64,000 bases of DNA from the NCBI GenBank assembly GCA_945861585.1, contig CAMAVC010000001.1, positions 69,947 through 133,946 on the forward strand, read 5' to 3'. A model generated the notes under the pieces. That model ran no database searches, was not told where the DNA came from, and worked only from the letters and a program-made list of their open reading frames with translations. A program made the position numbers and the translations under genes. Origin of the DNA: Planctomicrobium piriforme (GTDB lineage Bacteria; Planctomycetota; Planctomycetia; Pirellulales; UBA1268). Positions 16,656 through 25,875 of the stretch are shown one piece after another. Each line of letters starts with the position of its first letter. Within the stretch, counting starts at the first letter, position 1.

Positions 16656-19370
16656 ATGAGACCCATGACGCAGTCTAGCCCGACGACGATCTGCTTGCTG
16701 GCGCCGAGACGGTGGTTCGTCGCGGTCGTGGCTGTGTGCATCACCACGGCGTGCTTCGCAGCAGCAGCGCCCGCCGCCTCGCTCGAGGCCTTTCTCGAGC
16801 GGCACTGCTACGCCTGTCATTCGGGCACGACGCCCGAGGCGGGGCTCGACCTCGCCACGCTGTCGCGTGATCTTGCTGATCCCGTGGTGCGGGCCCGGTT
16901 CGTGCGCATCCACGACCGTGTGGCCGCCGGCGAGATGCCGCCGCCCGACGAGGAGCGGCCGGACAAGGCGGAGAAAAAAGAGGTCGTGCAGTGGCTCGAT
17001 CGTGAACTCACCACCGCCGACGAAGCGCGGGTGGCGAAGCAGGGACGGATTCGCATGCGGCGCATGACCCGCAGCGAATATGAAAATACGCTCCGCGACC
17101 TCCTCGCCCTGCCCCGGCTCGACGTCCAGGATCTCTTGCCAAAAGACGCCGAAGTGGCGGGATTCGACAAGGTGGCCGACGCCCTCGACCTGTCGCCCGT
17201 GCATCTGGCCGCGTACGCCGCGGCTGCCGAGGAGGCGCTCACCCGGGCGATCGCCACCCGCAGCACGCCGCCGCCGGTCTACAAGAAACGGCTCACGCCT
17301 GCCGGGCTCTTCAAGTTCACGTTCAACCTGCAGAACGGCGATTTTGTGCTCTTGAAGAACCGCCAGCCCGACCCGGCGTTTCCGGTGCGGGGAGGCTTTG
17401 AAGATGTCAAAGGCATCATCACCGCGCCGAATCAGGACGCCGACATGGCCGAGCGGAAGCGGATCTGGGATGCCAACAAGGTGGCCGAGAGCACGAGCGC
17501 CGTGGGCCTGCTCTGGCCGCCCGGGCCGGGATTCGAGGCGGCGTGGAACGTGGCGCCGGTCTTCGCCGGCCACTACCGGTTGCGGATGTCGGTCTGGGGC
17601 TTTCAGTGGAACGCGGGCAAGGTGGAAACAATTGCCGCGCAGGCGGCGGCGATTCGCGCCCATCCCCACGGCCGGCAGGAGGAGGGCGGCCGGCTGCTCG
17701 GGCTCTTCACGGCCCCGTCGCTCGAGTCGCAGGTACACGAAGTGACAGCCTGGCTCGACGCCCGCGACTCGATCGTGTTTTCGCCGGCCTCGCTCTACTG
17801 GCATGGGCTCAAACCCAACCAGATCGGCGGCCGGGCCGCCAAGCACGTCGGGCCGGGCGTGGCCGTGGACTGGTTCGAGGTGGAGGGGCCGATCAACGAG
17901 TCGTGGCCGCCGGAGAGCCACAAGCGGCTGTTCGGCGACCTGCGGATCGGGCGCGTGCCGCAGGGGGCCGACGTGGTGCCGCCGGTCCGCGAGCCGGTGC
18001 AGGGGATCGGTGGTTATCTGCCGAACTATTACGTGGACATCCCGCCGGCCGAGCGCACGCCGCCGCTGGAGACGGTGCTCACGAGCCGTCCGCTCGACGA
18101 CGCGCGGCGTCTCATGGCGGCGTTTCTGCCGCGGGCCTTTCGGCGGCCGGTCGCATCGGAAGAAACGGCCCCCTACGTGGCCCTCGTCGAGGAGCGGCTT
18201 GCCGCCAAGGACTGTTTCGAAGACGCGATGCGGCGGGCCTATGTGGCGGCGCTGACGAGCCCGGAGTTTTTGTTTCACGCACCCGGTGCGGCCGATGACG
18301 ACGCGTTCGCTTCGCGGCTCGCCTACTGGCTCTGGAACGGTCCGCCTGACGAGCGGCTGCTGGCCGCGGCGCGGTCCGGCCGGCTCGCCGACACGCAGGT
18401 GATCCACGACGAGGTCGAGCGGCTCCTCGCCGATCCGCGGAGCGGACGATTCCTCGACGGTTTCACCGATCAGTGGCTCGAGCTCGACCGGATCGACGAG
18501 ACCACGCCCGACCGCCAGCTTTATCCGGAATTCTCCTGGCTGCTCCGCGACTCGATGGTTGCCGAGACCCGCGGCTTCGTGCGCGAGTGCCTCGATAAGA
18601 ACCTCCCGGCAAAGACGCTCGTCGATGCCGACTTCACGATGCTTACCCAGCGGCTTGCCGAGCACTATCGAATCAAAGGCATCGAGGGCGTCGAGGTCCG
18701 ACGGGTCGCCACTCCCGCCGACAGCCACCGCGGCGGGCTGCTCACGCAGGCGGCGATCCACAAGCTCACTGCCAACGGCACGACGACGTCGCCGGTGAAG
18801 CGGGGCGTGTGGGTGATGGACCGGCTCTTCAACATGCCGCCTCCGCCTCCGCCCCCGGGCATCTCGGCGATCGATCCCGACACCCGCGGCACGACGACGG
18901 TGCGCGAGCAGCTCGACAAGCACCGGTCCGACCAGAGTTGCGCGGTGTGCCACCGCAAGATCGACCCGCCGGGCTTCGCGCTGGAGTGCTTCGACCCGGT
19001 GGGGGGCTACCGCGACCGCTACCGCTCCGGCGACAAGGGGGATCCGGCGCTGCCCGCAGGGGAGCGGTTCCCGTGGTACGTCTGGTATCTGAACTACAAA
19101 CTCGGCCCCCGGGTGGATGCCTCGGGGACGTTGCCCGGCAACAAGACGTTCGCCGGGATCGACGACTTCCGGGACCTCGTCGCAACGTACGACGACGCGG
19201 TGGCTACGGCGTTCGTTTCCCATCTCGTGCGGTACGCCACCGGTGCCGACCTCTCCTATGCCGACCGTGCGGAGGTGGCCCGGATCGTGGCGGCTACCGC
19301 GGCCGACGGCCATGGCCTGCGGTCGCTGCTCCACGCCGTCGCCGCGAGCAAGCGGCTCATGCGCCGCTGA
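16656..19370 (+). CDS. DUF1587/1592/1588/1585 (PSD-type) cytochrome-like protein
   Basis: The protein has 904 residues with an N-terminal signal segment (about 18-41). The first haem-like motif is CYACH (51-55). Next come the DUF1587 region (RMTRSEYENTLRDLLALPRL), a carbohydrate-binding-like middle part, the DUF1595/1592 regions (FLPRAFRRPV, RLAYWLWNGPPDERL, FTDQWLELDRIDE), then DUF1588 with a second CxxCH at 762-766 (CAVCHRKIDPPGFALE) and C-terminal DUF1585. These are exported planctomycete proteins of unknown activity that probably bind haem. ATGs at 16656 and 16665 are both possible starts. Unlike its paralogue at 27180-29855 it has no DUF1552 partner. It is divergent from the kinase gene. 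Confidence 0.9.
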   Translation: MRPMTQSSPTTICLLAPRRWFVAVVAVCITTACFAAAAPAASLEAFLERHCYACHSGTTPEAGLDLATLSRDLADPVVRARFVRIHDRVAAGEMPPPDEERPDKAEKKEVVQWLDRELTTADEARVAKQGRIRMRRMTRSEYENTLRDLLALPRLDVQDLLPKDAEVAGFDKVADALDLSPVHLAAYAAAAEEALTRAIATRSTPPPVYKKRLTPAGLFKFTFNLQNGDFVLLKNRQPDPAFPVRGGFEDVKGIITAPNQDADMAERKRIWDANKVAESTSAVGLLWPPGPGFEAAWNVAPVFAGHYRLRMSVWGFQWNAGKVETIAAQAAAIRAHPHGRQEEGGRLLGLFTAPSLESQVHEVTAWLDARDSIVFSPASLYWHGLKPNQIGGRAAKHVGPGVAVDWFEVEGPINESWPPESHKRLFGDLRIGRVPQGADVVPPVREPVQGIGGYLPNYYVDIPPAERTPPLETVLTSRPLDDARRLMAAFLPRAFRRPVASEETAPYVALVEERLAAKDCFEDAMRRAYVAALTSPEFLFHAPGAADDDAFASRLAYWLWNGPPDERLLAAARSGRLADTQVIHDEVERLLADPRSGRFLDGFTDQWLELDRIDETTPDRQLYPEFSWLLRDSMVAETRGFVRECLDKNLPAKTLVDADFTMLTQRLAEHYRIKGIEGVEVRRVATPADSHRGGLLTQAAIHKLTANGTTTSPVKRGVWVMDRLFNMPPPPPPPGISAIDPDTRGTTTVREQLDKHRSDQSCAVCHRKIDPPGFALECFDPVGGYRDRYRSGDKGDPALPAGERFPWYVWYLNYKLGPRVDASGTLPGNKTFAGIDDFRDLVATYDDAVATAFVSHLVRYATGADLSYADRAEVARIVAATAADGHGLRSLLHAVAASKRLMRR

Positions 19371-19555
19371 GCCCCCCCTGCCGAGGCGGTGCGGTTGGGG
19401 CAGCTGTCCGCAAGTTTTGGACAGGTTTACCGGCCCATGCCTGTAGGTTTCCGACAGATTCGCGGTGCGGGCAGGGGTAGTCTCGCTCATGTCCGACAAC
19501 GGTGGTTTCGGCGGCGGGGCTTCCGTCGTCGATCAGCCAAAAATGGGGTGAGATC

Positions 19556-22009
19556 ATGGTGGGGAAAGTCATTCGCTCGCTCGCATGCTGTGCGGTGGCG
19601 TTGGCTTTGGTGTCGAGCGCTCGTGCGGTCGCGGCGCCCTTCACCTGGAACGGCGGCACGACGGGCACATGGACATCCGCCGCCAACTGGCTGCCGAGTA
19701 CCACGTGGTCGGGTTCGACGAACAATGCCGACACGGCCACGTTTCTCACCGGCGATGCGACGACGGTCACAATCCCCAACAATCAGATTTTTCTGAATGC
19801 ACTCACCGTCAATCGGGACCTCACCATCAACGGCACGTCCAGCACGTTTTCGACCGGCACTGCCTATACGCAGGCCGCGAACACGTCGGTGACAATCGGG
19901 CTCACGAATGCGAGTGCTTTGTTTCGGATGGGGCATGCCTCGTCGCAGGCCTTCAACACGCTCGGCGGCAATGCGAGCCTGACGGTCAACGTCAGTGCAA
20001 CGACGACCGGTCAGAGCGTCGTGACACTCGGTGCCAATTCGCTGCTGACGTATGCCGCGCCTATCAACTTTGGAGCCGGCAACTCGATCTACGCCGGGAG
20101 TGGCACCGTGGCCTATGCCGCGGCATCCGGAACGAGTGGGGGCCTCAAGTTTTATCTCAACGACACGACGAATCTCCTGATCAAATCGACAGCCAGCGCC
20201 GCGACCGGAACGGCGCAGGCACCCCTCATCGCGGCGAGCGGCACGAACACCGTGACGCTTGAACGGAACCTCGATCTCATGACACCGGTAACTTCGGGCA
20301 CAGCCGGCTCGGTTGTCCTCGGATTTTCGCGAAGTTCGGTGAATCCCACGAACTCGGTGTCGGCCAACGCGGCCGTCACGGTCACCGGGCCTTCGACACT
20401 GAGCATGAATCTGCTCGGCATCAACACCGGCATCGCCGGCATCCAAAAACTCGTCGTGGACAACGGCGCGGTCGTGCAGGTCGGCGACTTCTCGGCCGGG
20501 AAGGCGCAGGGTGTCTCGATGGTCAACACGAGCCTGGCTTACTTCCAAAACATGGCGAGTTCCGGCACGTTTCAGGTTGATTCGGTGAGCGGCGGCACGC
20601 TCCGCGTGAATGCCGATTCGTCGTTCAACGCGGCCACTGCGGCCAGCGGTTCGTTGTCGCTCGGCCTCGGCCTTGCGGTCACCGGCTCCGCCACGCTCGT
20701 CAACAACGGCGTGTGGACGAATCGCAACTATCAGACCACCACGATCATGCAGGGGCTCTCGGTGGCCCAGGCGGCCACGCTCAGCGGCACGGGCTCGTTC
20801 AATATGACGAGCGGCAACGTCGGCCAGACGGTCGGCAAGAGCGTGGCGATCAATGGCACCGTCGCCCCCGGCGACGTCGTGGCCGGCGTCAACGGCGTGG
20901 GCACGCTCACGATCAACTCGGGCACGGTGAGCTTCGGCGCGGCGAGCAGGGTGGCGATCAGTGGGAGCAACGCGACGCTTGACCGGCTCGTGTTGAATGC
21001 GCCGGTGAGCGTGACGAACGGCGCGGTGGTGGACTTCGCCGCTACGAGCAACCTCACCCAGGGCCGCTACCAGGTGCTCACCGGCTCGAGCGGCGTGAAC
21101 ACATTCACGGCGTCGAACGCGCCGGCGGCCTATTCGTTCGGCACGTCCGGCACCGACGCCTACCTCTGGGCGAAGCCCGTGTTCGGCACGATCACGGCGA
21201 CCCCGGCGGCCGCGCAGGTGATCACCGGCGGCACAGTGGCCTTCGGATACACCGTCGCCAATGCGGCACCGGCGGGCGGCCAGGATCTGGTGTTCACGAG
21301 TGCGGCCGGCAGCGGCGTCGTGGGCACTGTCAGCGGCTCGACGACGGTGGCGCCGGGCGCAGCAAGTGGGTCGCTCTCCGGCCTCTCATACGTCGGCAGC
21401 ACTCCCGGCCTGGCCCAGGCAGCGACGTTCACCGTGTCAGACCCGAACGCGTTCGCCACATCGGCGACGGGCACGGTCGCGCTCGACGTCCTCGCTCACG
21501 CGACGCCAGGGTTCGCGACGGCGGCAGGGGCGAGCATTCTCGATCCATTTGCCACCGGCACGATTTCGCTCGACTTTGGCTCACTCGCCGTGTCGGCCGG
21601 CCTGCAGACCCTCACCTACTCGCTCACGAACCTCGCCAGCCAGACCTACGGCTCGTCGCTCACTGCCGGGCTCGCCCTGACCGGCTTCACGGCCGACGGC
21701 GACGGCTTCGAGTCGGGCTTGGCGACGTTCGCGAGCCTCGCGGCGGGGAACACGAGCAGCATCTTCCAGGCGGAGTTCACGCCCACGAGCGAGGGCTCCT
21801 TCTCCCGCAGTTACACGCTGACGTTCTTCGACGACCAGAGCGTGGCTGGGTCGACCCAGCAGCGAAGCCTGACCGTGAACATGCAGGCCGTCGTCGTGCC
21901 AGTCCCCGAGCCTGGGGCCCTCGCCCTTGCCGGCGTGGGCGTAGTCCTCGCTGGCTGGCGGCTCAGCCGCCGAAGGCCGTGCGGGCGTTCGTGCAGCACA
22001 CGGCCGTGA
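19556..22009 (+). CDS. PEP-CTERM anchored, autotransporter-type repeat protein
   Basis: The protein has 817 residues. The signal peptide is about 1-27 (VIRSLACCAVALALVSSARA), preceded by a good ribosome binding site (GGGGTGAG). The body is Thr/Ser/Gly/Asn-rich beta-helix sequence like the passenger repeats of autotransporters (FTWNGGTTGTWTSAANWLP, VNGVGTLTINSGTVSFG). A choice-of-anchor-like domain follows (SYTLTFFDDQ region), then the sorting signal VPEPGALALAGVGVVLAGW and an Arg-rich tail. PEP-CTERM proteins are cut and attached by exosortase; no exosortase gene is in this window. Its last 47 bases overlap the 3' end of uxaC on the other strand. The C-terminal half is very close to that of 33515-35941. 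Confidence 0.88.
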   Translation: MVGKVIRSLACCAVALALVSSARAVAAPFTWNGGTTGTWTSAANWLPSTTWSGSTNNADTATFLTGDATTVTIPNNQIFLNALTVNRDLTINGTSSTFSTGTAYTQAANTSVTIGLTNASALFRMGHASSQAFNTLGGNASLTVNVSATTTGQSVVTLGANSLLTYAAPINFGAGNSIYAGSGTVAYAAASGTSGGLKFYLNDTTNLLIKSTASAATGTAQAPLIAASGTNTVTLERNLDLMTPVTSGTAGSVVLGFSRSSVNPTNSVSANAAVTVTGPSTLSMNLLGINTGIAGIQKLVVDNGAVVQVGDFSAGKAQGVSMVNTSLAYFQNMASSGTFQVDSVSGGTLRVNADSSFNAATAASGSLSLGLGLAVTGSATLVNNGVWTNRNYQTTTIMQGLSVAQAATLSGTGSFNMTSGNVGQTVGKSVAINGTVAPGDVVAGVNGVGTLTINSGTVSFGAASRVAISGSNATLDRLVLNAPVSVTNGAVVDFAATSNLTQGRYQVLTGSSGVNTFTASNAPAAYSFGTSGTDAYLWAKPVFGTITATPAAAQVITGGTVAFGYTVANAAPAGGQDLVFTSAAGSGVVGTVSGSTTVAPGAASGSLSGLSYVGSTPGLAQAATFTVSDPNAFATSATGTVALDVLAHATPGFATAAGASILDPFATGTISLDFGSLAVSAGLQTLTYSLTNLASQTYGSSLTAGLALTGFTADGDGFESGLATFASLAAGNTSSIFQAEFTPTSEGSFSRSYTLTFFDDQSVAGSTQQRSLTVNMQAVVVPVPEPGALALAGVGVVLAGWRLSRRRPCGRSCSTRP

Positions 22010-23360
22010 CGAGGGCGTCGAGCCAGTCGCAGCGGTCGGGGAGCCGGCCCGTCTCGACGTCGCTTCCCACAAGGTCGCAGAGGATCCGCCGGAAGTACTC
22101 GTGCCGCGGATAGGAGAGGAACGATCGCGAGTCGGTTACCATCCCCACGAACCGCGCGAGCAGCCCAAGGTCGGAGAGCATGTTCATCTGCTCGCGCATG
22201 CCCCTCTCCTGATCGAGGAACCACCAGGCGCTCCCCCACTGGATCTTCCCCGGCACGGCACCGTCTTGGAACGACCCCGGCAGCGCCGCGAAGAGCGCGT
22301 TGTCGGCGGGGTTGATGTTGTAGAGGATCGTGCGGCCGAGGGCGTTGTCATCGGCGAGCCGGCCCAAAAACCGCACGAGTCCCGGGCCCTGGCGGGCGTC
22401 GCCGATCGTGTCGCAGCCTGCGTCGGACCCGAGCGCCCGGGCGAGCTTCGGATTCGGATCGCGGAACGGCCCGAGGTGCAACTGCGTGACGTGGCCGCGG
22501 GCATGGTTCCAGCGGGCCACGTGGAGCACGAGCCACGTGGCAAAGCGCACCGTCTCGTCGGGCGTGGCGGCGGTGCCCGCGAGGGCGCGCGTATAGATAT
22601 GGCTTGCCTCGGCGTCGGTGACGTCGGCATCGGCCAGGTGCAAAATCCCGTGGTCGCTCGCCCGGCAGCCGGCCGCGGCGAAGTCGGCGTGGCGCTGTTC
22701 GAGCGCGGCGAGTAGGCCGCGGAGTGTGTCGGCGGAGGTACCCGAGATCGTCGAGAGCCGCTTCGTCCAGGCTCGAAGTGCCTCGGGCCGATCGACGCGG
22801 GCCGCGGCGTCGGGCCGAAACGTGGGCACGACGCGGGTCGCAAAGCCAGACTTCGCGATCGCCGCGTGCCAGTCGAGCGGGTCGGACGGATCGTCGGTCG
22901 TTCCCACGAGTTCCACGTTCATCCGAGCGAGGATCCCGCGGGCTGTGAGATCGCCTGTGGCAAGCTGGCGGTTGGCCTCGTGCCAGATTCCGTCGGCCGA
23001 CGACTCCTCGAGCAGGTCTTCGATCCCGAAATGCCGGCGGAGTTCGAGGTGCGTCCAGTGGAAGAGCGGGTTGCGAAGCGTGTGCGGCACGGTGCGGGCC
23101 CAGGCCCGGAATTTTTCGTGCGGCGTTGCAGACCCCGTGATCAATTCTTCGGCCACGCCGTCGGCCCGCATCGCGCGCCATTTGTAATGGTCGCCCGCCA
23201 GCCAGACAGCATGCAGGTTTTCAAACCGCCGGTCTTCGGCGATGTCCTGCGGGCTCAGGTGGCAGTGGTAATCGACGATCGGCTGCCGCGCGGCCACGCG
23301 GTGGTAGAGATCACGGGCCACGGGCCCGGAAAGCAGGAAGTCGGAGTCGCAAAAAGACAT
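21963..23360 (-). CDS. uxaC: Glucuronate isomerase (uronate isomerase)
   Basis: The protein has 465 residues, a normal length for UxaC. It converts D-glucuronate to D-fructuronate (and galacturonate to tagaturonate) in the cytoplasm. Seen in the sequence: the metal-binding start of the amidohydrolase barrel (PIVDYHCHLSPQDIAEDRRF, HxH), the family phrases DHYKWRAMRADGV and FHWTHLELRRHFGI, and a C-terminal SDLGLLARFVGMVTDSRSFL. The ATG at 23360 gives the usual short N-terminus (MSFCDSDFLL). It is divergent from mntA across a 67-base AT-rich gap and overlaps the PEP-CTERM gene at its 3' end. No other uronate pathway gene (uxaA, uxaB, kdgK) is in the window. Confidence 0.95.
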   Translation of the reverse strand: MSFCDSDFLLSGPVARDLYHRVAARQPIVDYHCHLSPQDIAEDRRFENLHAVWLAGDHYKWRAMRADGVAEELITGSATPHEKFRAWARTVPHTLRNPLFHWTHLELRRHFGIEDLLEESSADGIWHEANRQLATGDLTARGILARMNVELVGTTDDPSDPLDWHAAIAKSGFATRVVPTFRPDAAARVDRPEALRAWTKRLSTISGTSADTLRGLLAALEQRHADFAAAGCRASDHGILHLADADVTDAEASHIYTRALAGTAATPDETVRFATWLVLHVARWNHARGHVTQLHLGPFRDPNPKLARALGSDAGCDTIGDARQGPGLVRFLGRLADDNALGRTILYNINPADNALFAALPGSFQDGAVPGKIQWGSAWWFLDQERGMREQMNMLSDLGLLARFVGMVTDSRSFLSYPRHEYFRRILCDLVGSDVETGRLPDRCDWLDALVTAVCCTNARTAFGG

Positions 23361-23427
23361 TGGTGACAGAAGATAGGATATAGTTCTGAAGAGTGGAACC
23401 GAAGCAGCCCGCAACGGGAGTTTCCCC

Positions 23428-23772
23428 ATGGCGACTGCCATCTCAGACTTGCGTCTGTCTCCGCACGAGCGGGATGGGATACGTCGCAGCGTGGATTCTG
23501 CGTGCGCTGCAACCGGGATACGATGGCGACGAATCGTCGTGTTCGGATCGCGAACCGATCCAGCCTGTCGCGGCGGCGACATCGATCTGCTCGTGGAGAT
23601 TGATCCGAACCACGATGTCGATTGCGAGCGGCTGAAACGTCGGCTGCGACTCGCACTCGAAGACGAAATCGGGGAGCAGCGAGTGGACCTCGTCATCGAT
23701 GACGGGATGCAGAGCGGGCCATTTCCGTCCCTGGCACGCGGACATGGAGTCGAGCTGTGGTCGAACACCTGA
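23428..23772 (+). CDS. mntA: MntA-type minimal nucleotidyltransferase (antitoxin)
   Basis: The protein has 114 residues. The nucleotidyltransferase signature is FGSRTDPACRGGDIDLLVEI: Gly40-Ser41 followed after nine residues by Asp51-x-Asp53, with a third acidic residue in RVDLVIDD. In characterised type VII systems the MNT protein AMPylates the Tyr of its HEPN partner and neutralises it. The partner gene follows with a 16-base overlap. GGGAG eight bases before the ATG is a good ribosome binding site. The family is firm; that this pair is active is inference. Confidence 0.85.
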   Translation: MATAISDLRLSPHERDGIRRSVDSACAATGIRWRRIVVFGSRTDPACRGGDIDLLVEIDPNHDVDCERLKRRLRLALEDEIGEQRVDLVIDDGMQSGPFPSLARGHGVELWSNT

Positions 23773-24209
23773 CACGCCTCCTGAAGGAGCAGTTGGTGCT
23801 GATGCAGGCGGCTGCTCAGGTTTTGGAGGAGTCGCGGAGCCGCGTGGCGGCCTTTGCGAACCGCCTCGGTTCGGCACTTTCCGTTGAAGAGCGCGAGTCA
23901 TGCGAGGCTCTGACCTCGCGGTTTGCCAGGCTCAACGACTTCCTCGTGCAACGCATGTTTCGCACACTCGACCAGATCGAGTTGGTAGATGAGGGTACGG
24001 CGCTGGATCGTCTGCAACGGGCCGAGGCCCGCGAGCTCATCGACTCGGCTCATCGCTGGCGAGAAATGCGCCTCCTGCGAAATGCGATCGCCCATGATTA
24101 CCTCATCGAGAGCGCCGACGCGGTGCTGGCCGATGCCCTGGCTGCAGCGCCCGAACTCGCCGAAACGGTCCGGCGGGTACTTCGGTATGTCACCATGAAG
24201 CAGTATTGA
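23757..24209 (+). CDS. hepT: HepT-like HEPN-domain RNase toxin
   Basis: The protein has 150 residues, all-helical by composition, and begins at a GTG with GGAG seven bases upstream, inside the end of mntA. The HEPN active-site motif RNAIAHDY (Arg108, His113, Tyr115) matches R-x4-H-x-Y exactly, the RNase site plus the Tyr that MntA modifies. Together with mntA it forms a complete MNT/HEPN (type VII) toxin-antitoxin cassette. It may act as a stabilisation or defence module; it sits alone between metabolic genes with no mobile element visible. Confidence 0.85.
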   Translation: MVEHLTRLLKEQLVLMQAAAQVLEESRSRVAAFANRLGSALSVEERESCEALTSRFARLNDFLVQRMFRTLDQIELVDEGTALDRLQRAEARELIDSAHRWREMRLLRNAIAHDYLIESADAVLADALAAAPELAETVRRVLRYVTMKQY

Positions 24210-24287
24210 ACGGCGGACACGAAGAGACACCAACCTCTCGGTTGAGCACGACGTCTTGGTCCTCACATGTGCCAGAAGGATCAACCA

Positions 24288-25808
24288 GTGATATTCCGCA
24301 TCGGGCTCGTCTGTGTCGCGTTCCTCTTCGGGGCTGGCGTGGCCGATTCTGCCGACTCGCGGCAAAACGTCCTGTTCATCGTTTCCGACGACCTGAACTG
24401 CTTTCTCGGCTGCTACGGCGATCCGATCGTGAAGACGCCCCACATCGACAGGCTCGCGGCCCGCGGCGTGCGGTTCGAGCGGGCGTACTGCACGTTTCCG
24501 CTCTGCGGCCCGAGCCGCAACTCGTTCCTCACTGGGCTCTATCCGAACTCCACTGGGATCCATGGCAACGGCCAGATCTTCCGGCAGTCGATTCCGTCGC
24601 AGCTTTCGATGCCGCAGGCGTTTCGCCTCGCGGGCTACTTCGCCGCCCGCGTCGGCAAGATGTATCACTACAACGTGCCGATGTCGGTCGGCACCAACGG
24701 CCACGACGACCCTGGCTCATGGGAGCTTGAGATCAACCCCGCTGGCTGCGACCGGCTCGAAGAGGAGCCGAAGATCTTCTCGCTCGAGGCCGGAAAGTTT
24801 GGCGGCACGCTGAGCTGGTATGCCTCGCCCCGGGGCGACCGTGCGCACACCGACGGGATCATGGCCGACGACGCGGCCTGGGTGCTCGAACGCTGCGCCC
24901 GCGACCGCTCACGGCCGTTCTTTCTCGCGGTCGGCTTCTACCGGCCGCACACGCCATACGTGGCCCCGAAGACACCCTACTTCGAGACGTACCCCGAGGC
25001 CGAGATGCCGCTCGTCACGGGCGTGGCCGAGGATCAGCAGGACCTGCCGAAGGCGGCACTCGGCAGCCGCAAGGCCGAGCAGGATCGGATGACCGACGAC
25101 CAGCGGCGGCAGGCGCTGCAGGCGTATCTGGCGAGTATCAGCTTTCTCGATGCCCAGGTCGGCCGTGTGCTCGATGCGCTCGATAAGCACGGCCTCACCG
25201 ATGACACGATCGTCGTGTTCACGAGCGACCACGGCTATCACATGGGCGAGCACGGCCTCTATCAGAAGATGAGCCTCTTCGAGGAGAGCGCCCGCGTGCC
25301 GCTTCTGATCGCGGCGCCGGGTCGCTGCCAGGCCGGGAGCGTGGCGAAGTCACCCGTGTCACAGGTCGATATCTTTCCGACGCTCGCGGCGCTCTGCGGC
25401 GTCGATCCCCCGAAGAATCTCCAGGGTCAGAGCCTGGTGCCCTTGCTTGCCGACCCTTCGGCCGCAGGCCGCGGCTGGGCCATCACGCAGGTGACCCGGG
25501 GCAACCCCGGCCGGACGTCGCAGCCGAAGGAAGAGGGTGCCAAGGGCAAGCAGTTCTATGGCTACTCGCTGCGGACGCCGCGCTGGCGATACACCGAATG
25601 GGACGAAGGCCGCGAGGGACGCGAGCTCTACGACCACGATGCCGACCCGAAGGAACTCACAAACCTCGCCGAGGTGCCGGCCCATGCGGCGACGGTCGCC
25701 GACCTCTCGAAGCAGTTGGCCGCGGCCGTGAAGACGACCCTCCCGGCCGACGGCACCGTGCCGGAGATCAAGCCCGGCCTCTGGAACCCGAATCTCACGA
25801 ATCCGTGA
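24288..25808 (+). CDS. Sulfatase, iduronate-2-sulfatase-like
   Basis: The protein has 506 residues from the GTG at 24288, which has AGAAGGA seven bases upstream; an ATG at 24267 would add seven residues. Signal peptide about 1-22. The sulfatase core starts NVLFIVSDDLN (metal-binding Asp pair), with the formylglycine site CGPSR at Cys73 and later FTSDHGYHMGEHGLY. These enzymes hydrolyse sulfate esters of glycans in the periplasm and need an anaerobic or FGE maturase elsewhere in the genome. The C-terminal 30 residues match the remnant at 121-247. It opens a co-directional array that runs to 39953. Confidence 0.93.
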   Translation: MIFRIGLVCVAFLFGAGVADSADSRQNVLFIVSDDLNCFLGCYGDPIVKTPHIDRLAARGVRFERAYCTFPLCGPSRNSFLTGLYPNSTGIHGNGQIFRQSIPSQLSMPQAFRLAGYFAARVGKMYHYNVPMSVGTNGHDDPGSWELEINPAGCDRLEEEPKIFSLEAGKFGGTLSWYASPRGDRAHTDGIMADDAAWVLERCARDRSRPFFLAVGFYRPHTPYVAPKTPYFETYPEAEMPLVTGVAEDQQDLPKAALGSRKAEQDRMTDDQRRQALQAYLASISFLDAQVGRVLDALDKHGLTDDTIVVFTSDHGYHMGEHGLYQKMSLFEESARVPLLIAAPGRCQAGSVAKSPVSQVDIFPTLAALCGVDPPKNLQGQSLVPLLADPSAAGRGWAITQVTRGNPGRTSQPKEEGAKGKQFYGYSLRTPRWRYTEWDEGREGRELYDHDADPKELTNLAEVPAHAATVADLSKQLAAAVKTTLPADGTVPEIKPGLWNPNLTNP

Positions 25809-25875
25809 TGTTGCGGCCACCGGGTCGGTAAATGAGCGACTGTTGACCGGGCGAGCAGTGGCCTAGGGTCAAGAC

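Noticed and set aside
16647-19499. A 950-codon open frame on the minus strand opposite the DUF1592-type gene
   Set aside because: High GC gives long antisense frames; its translation is Arg/His/Gly-rich with no domain, while the plus frame has all family motifs.
19556-22009. Calling the PEP-CTERM proteins autotransporters
   Set aside because: They have passenger-like repeats but no C-terminal beta-barrel; the C-terminus is a PEP-CTERM sorting signal.
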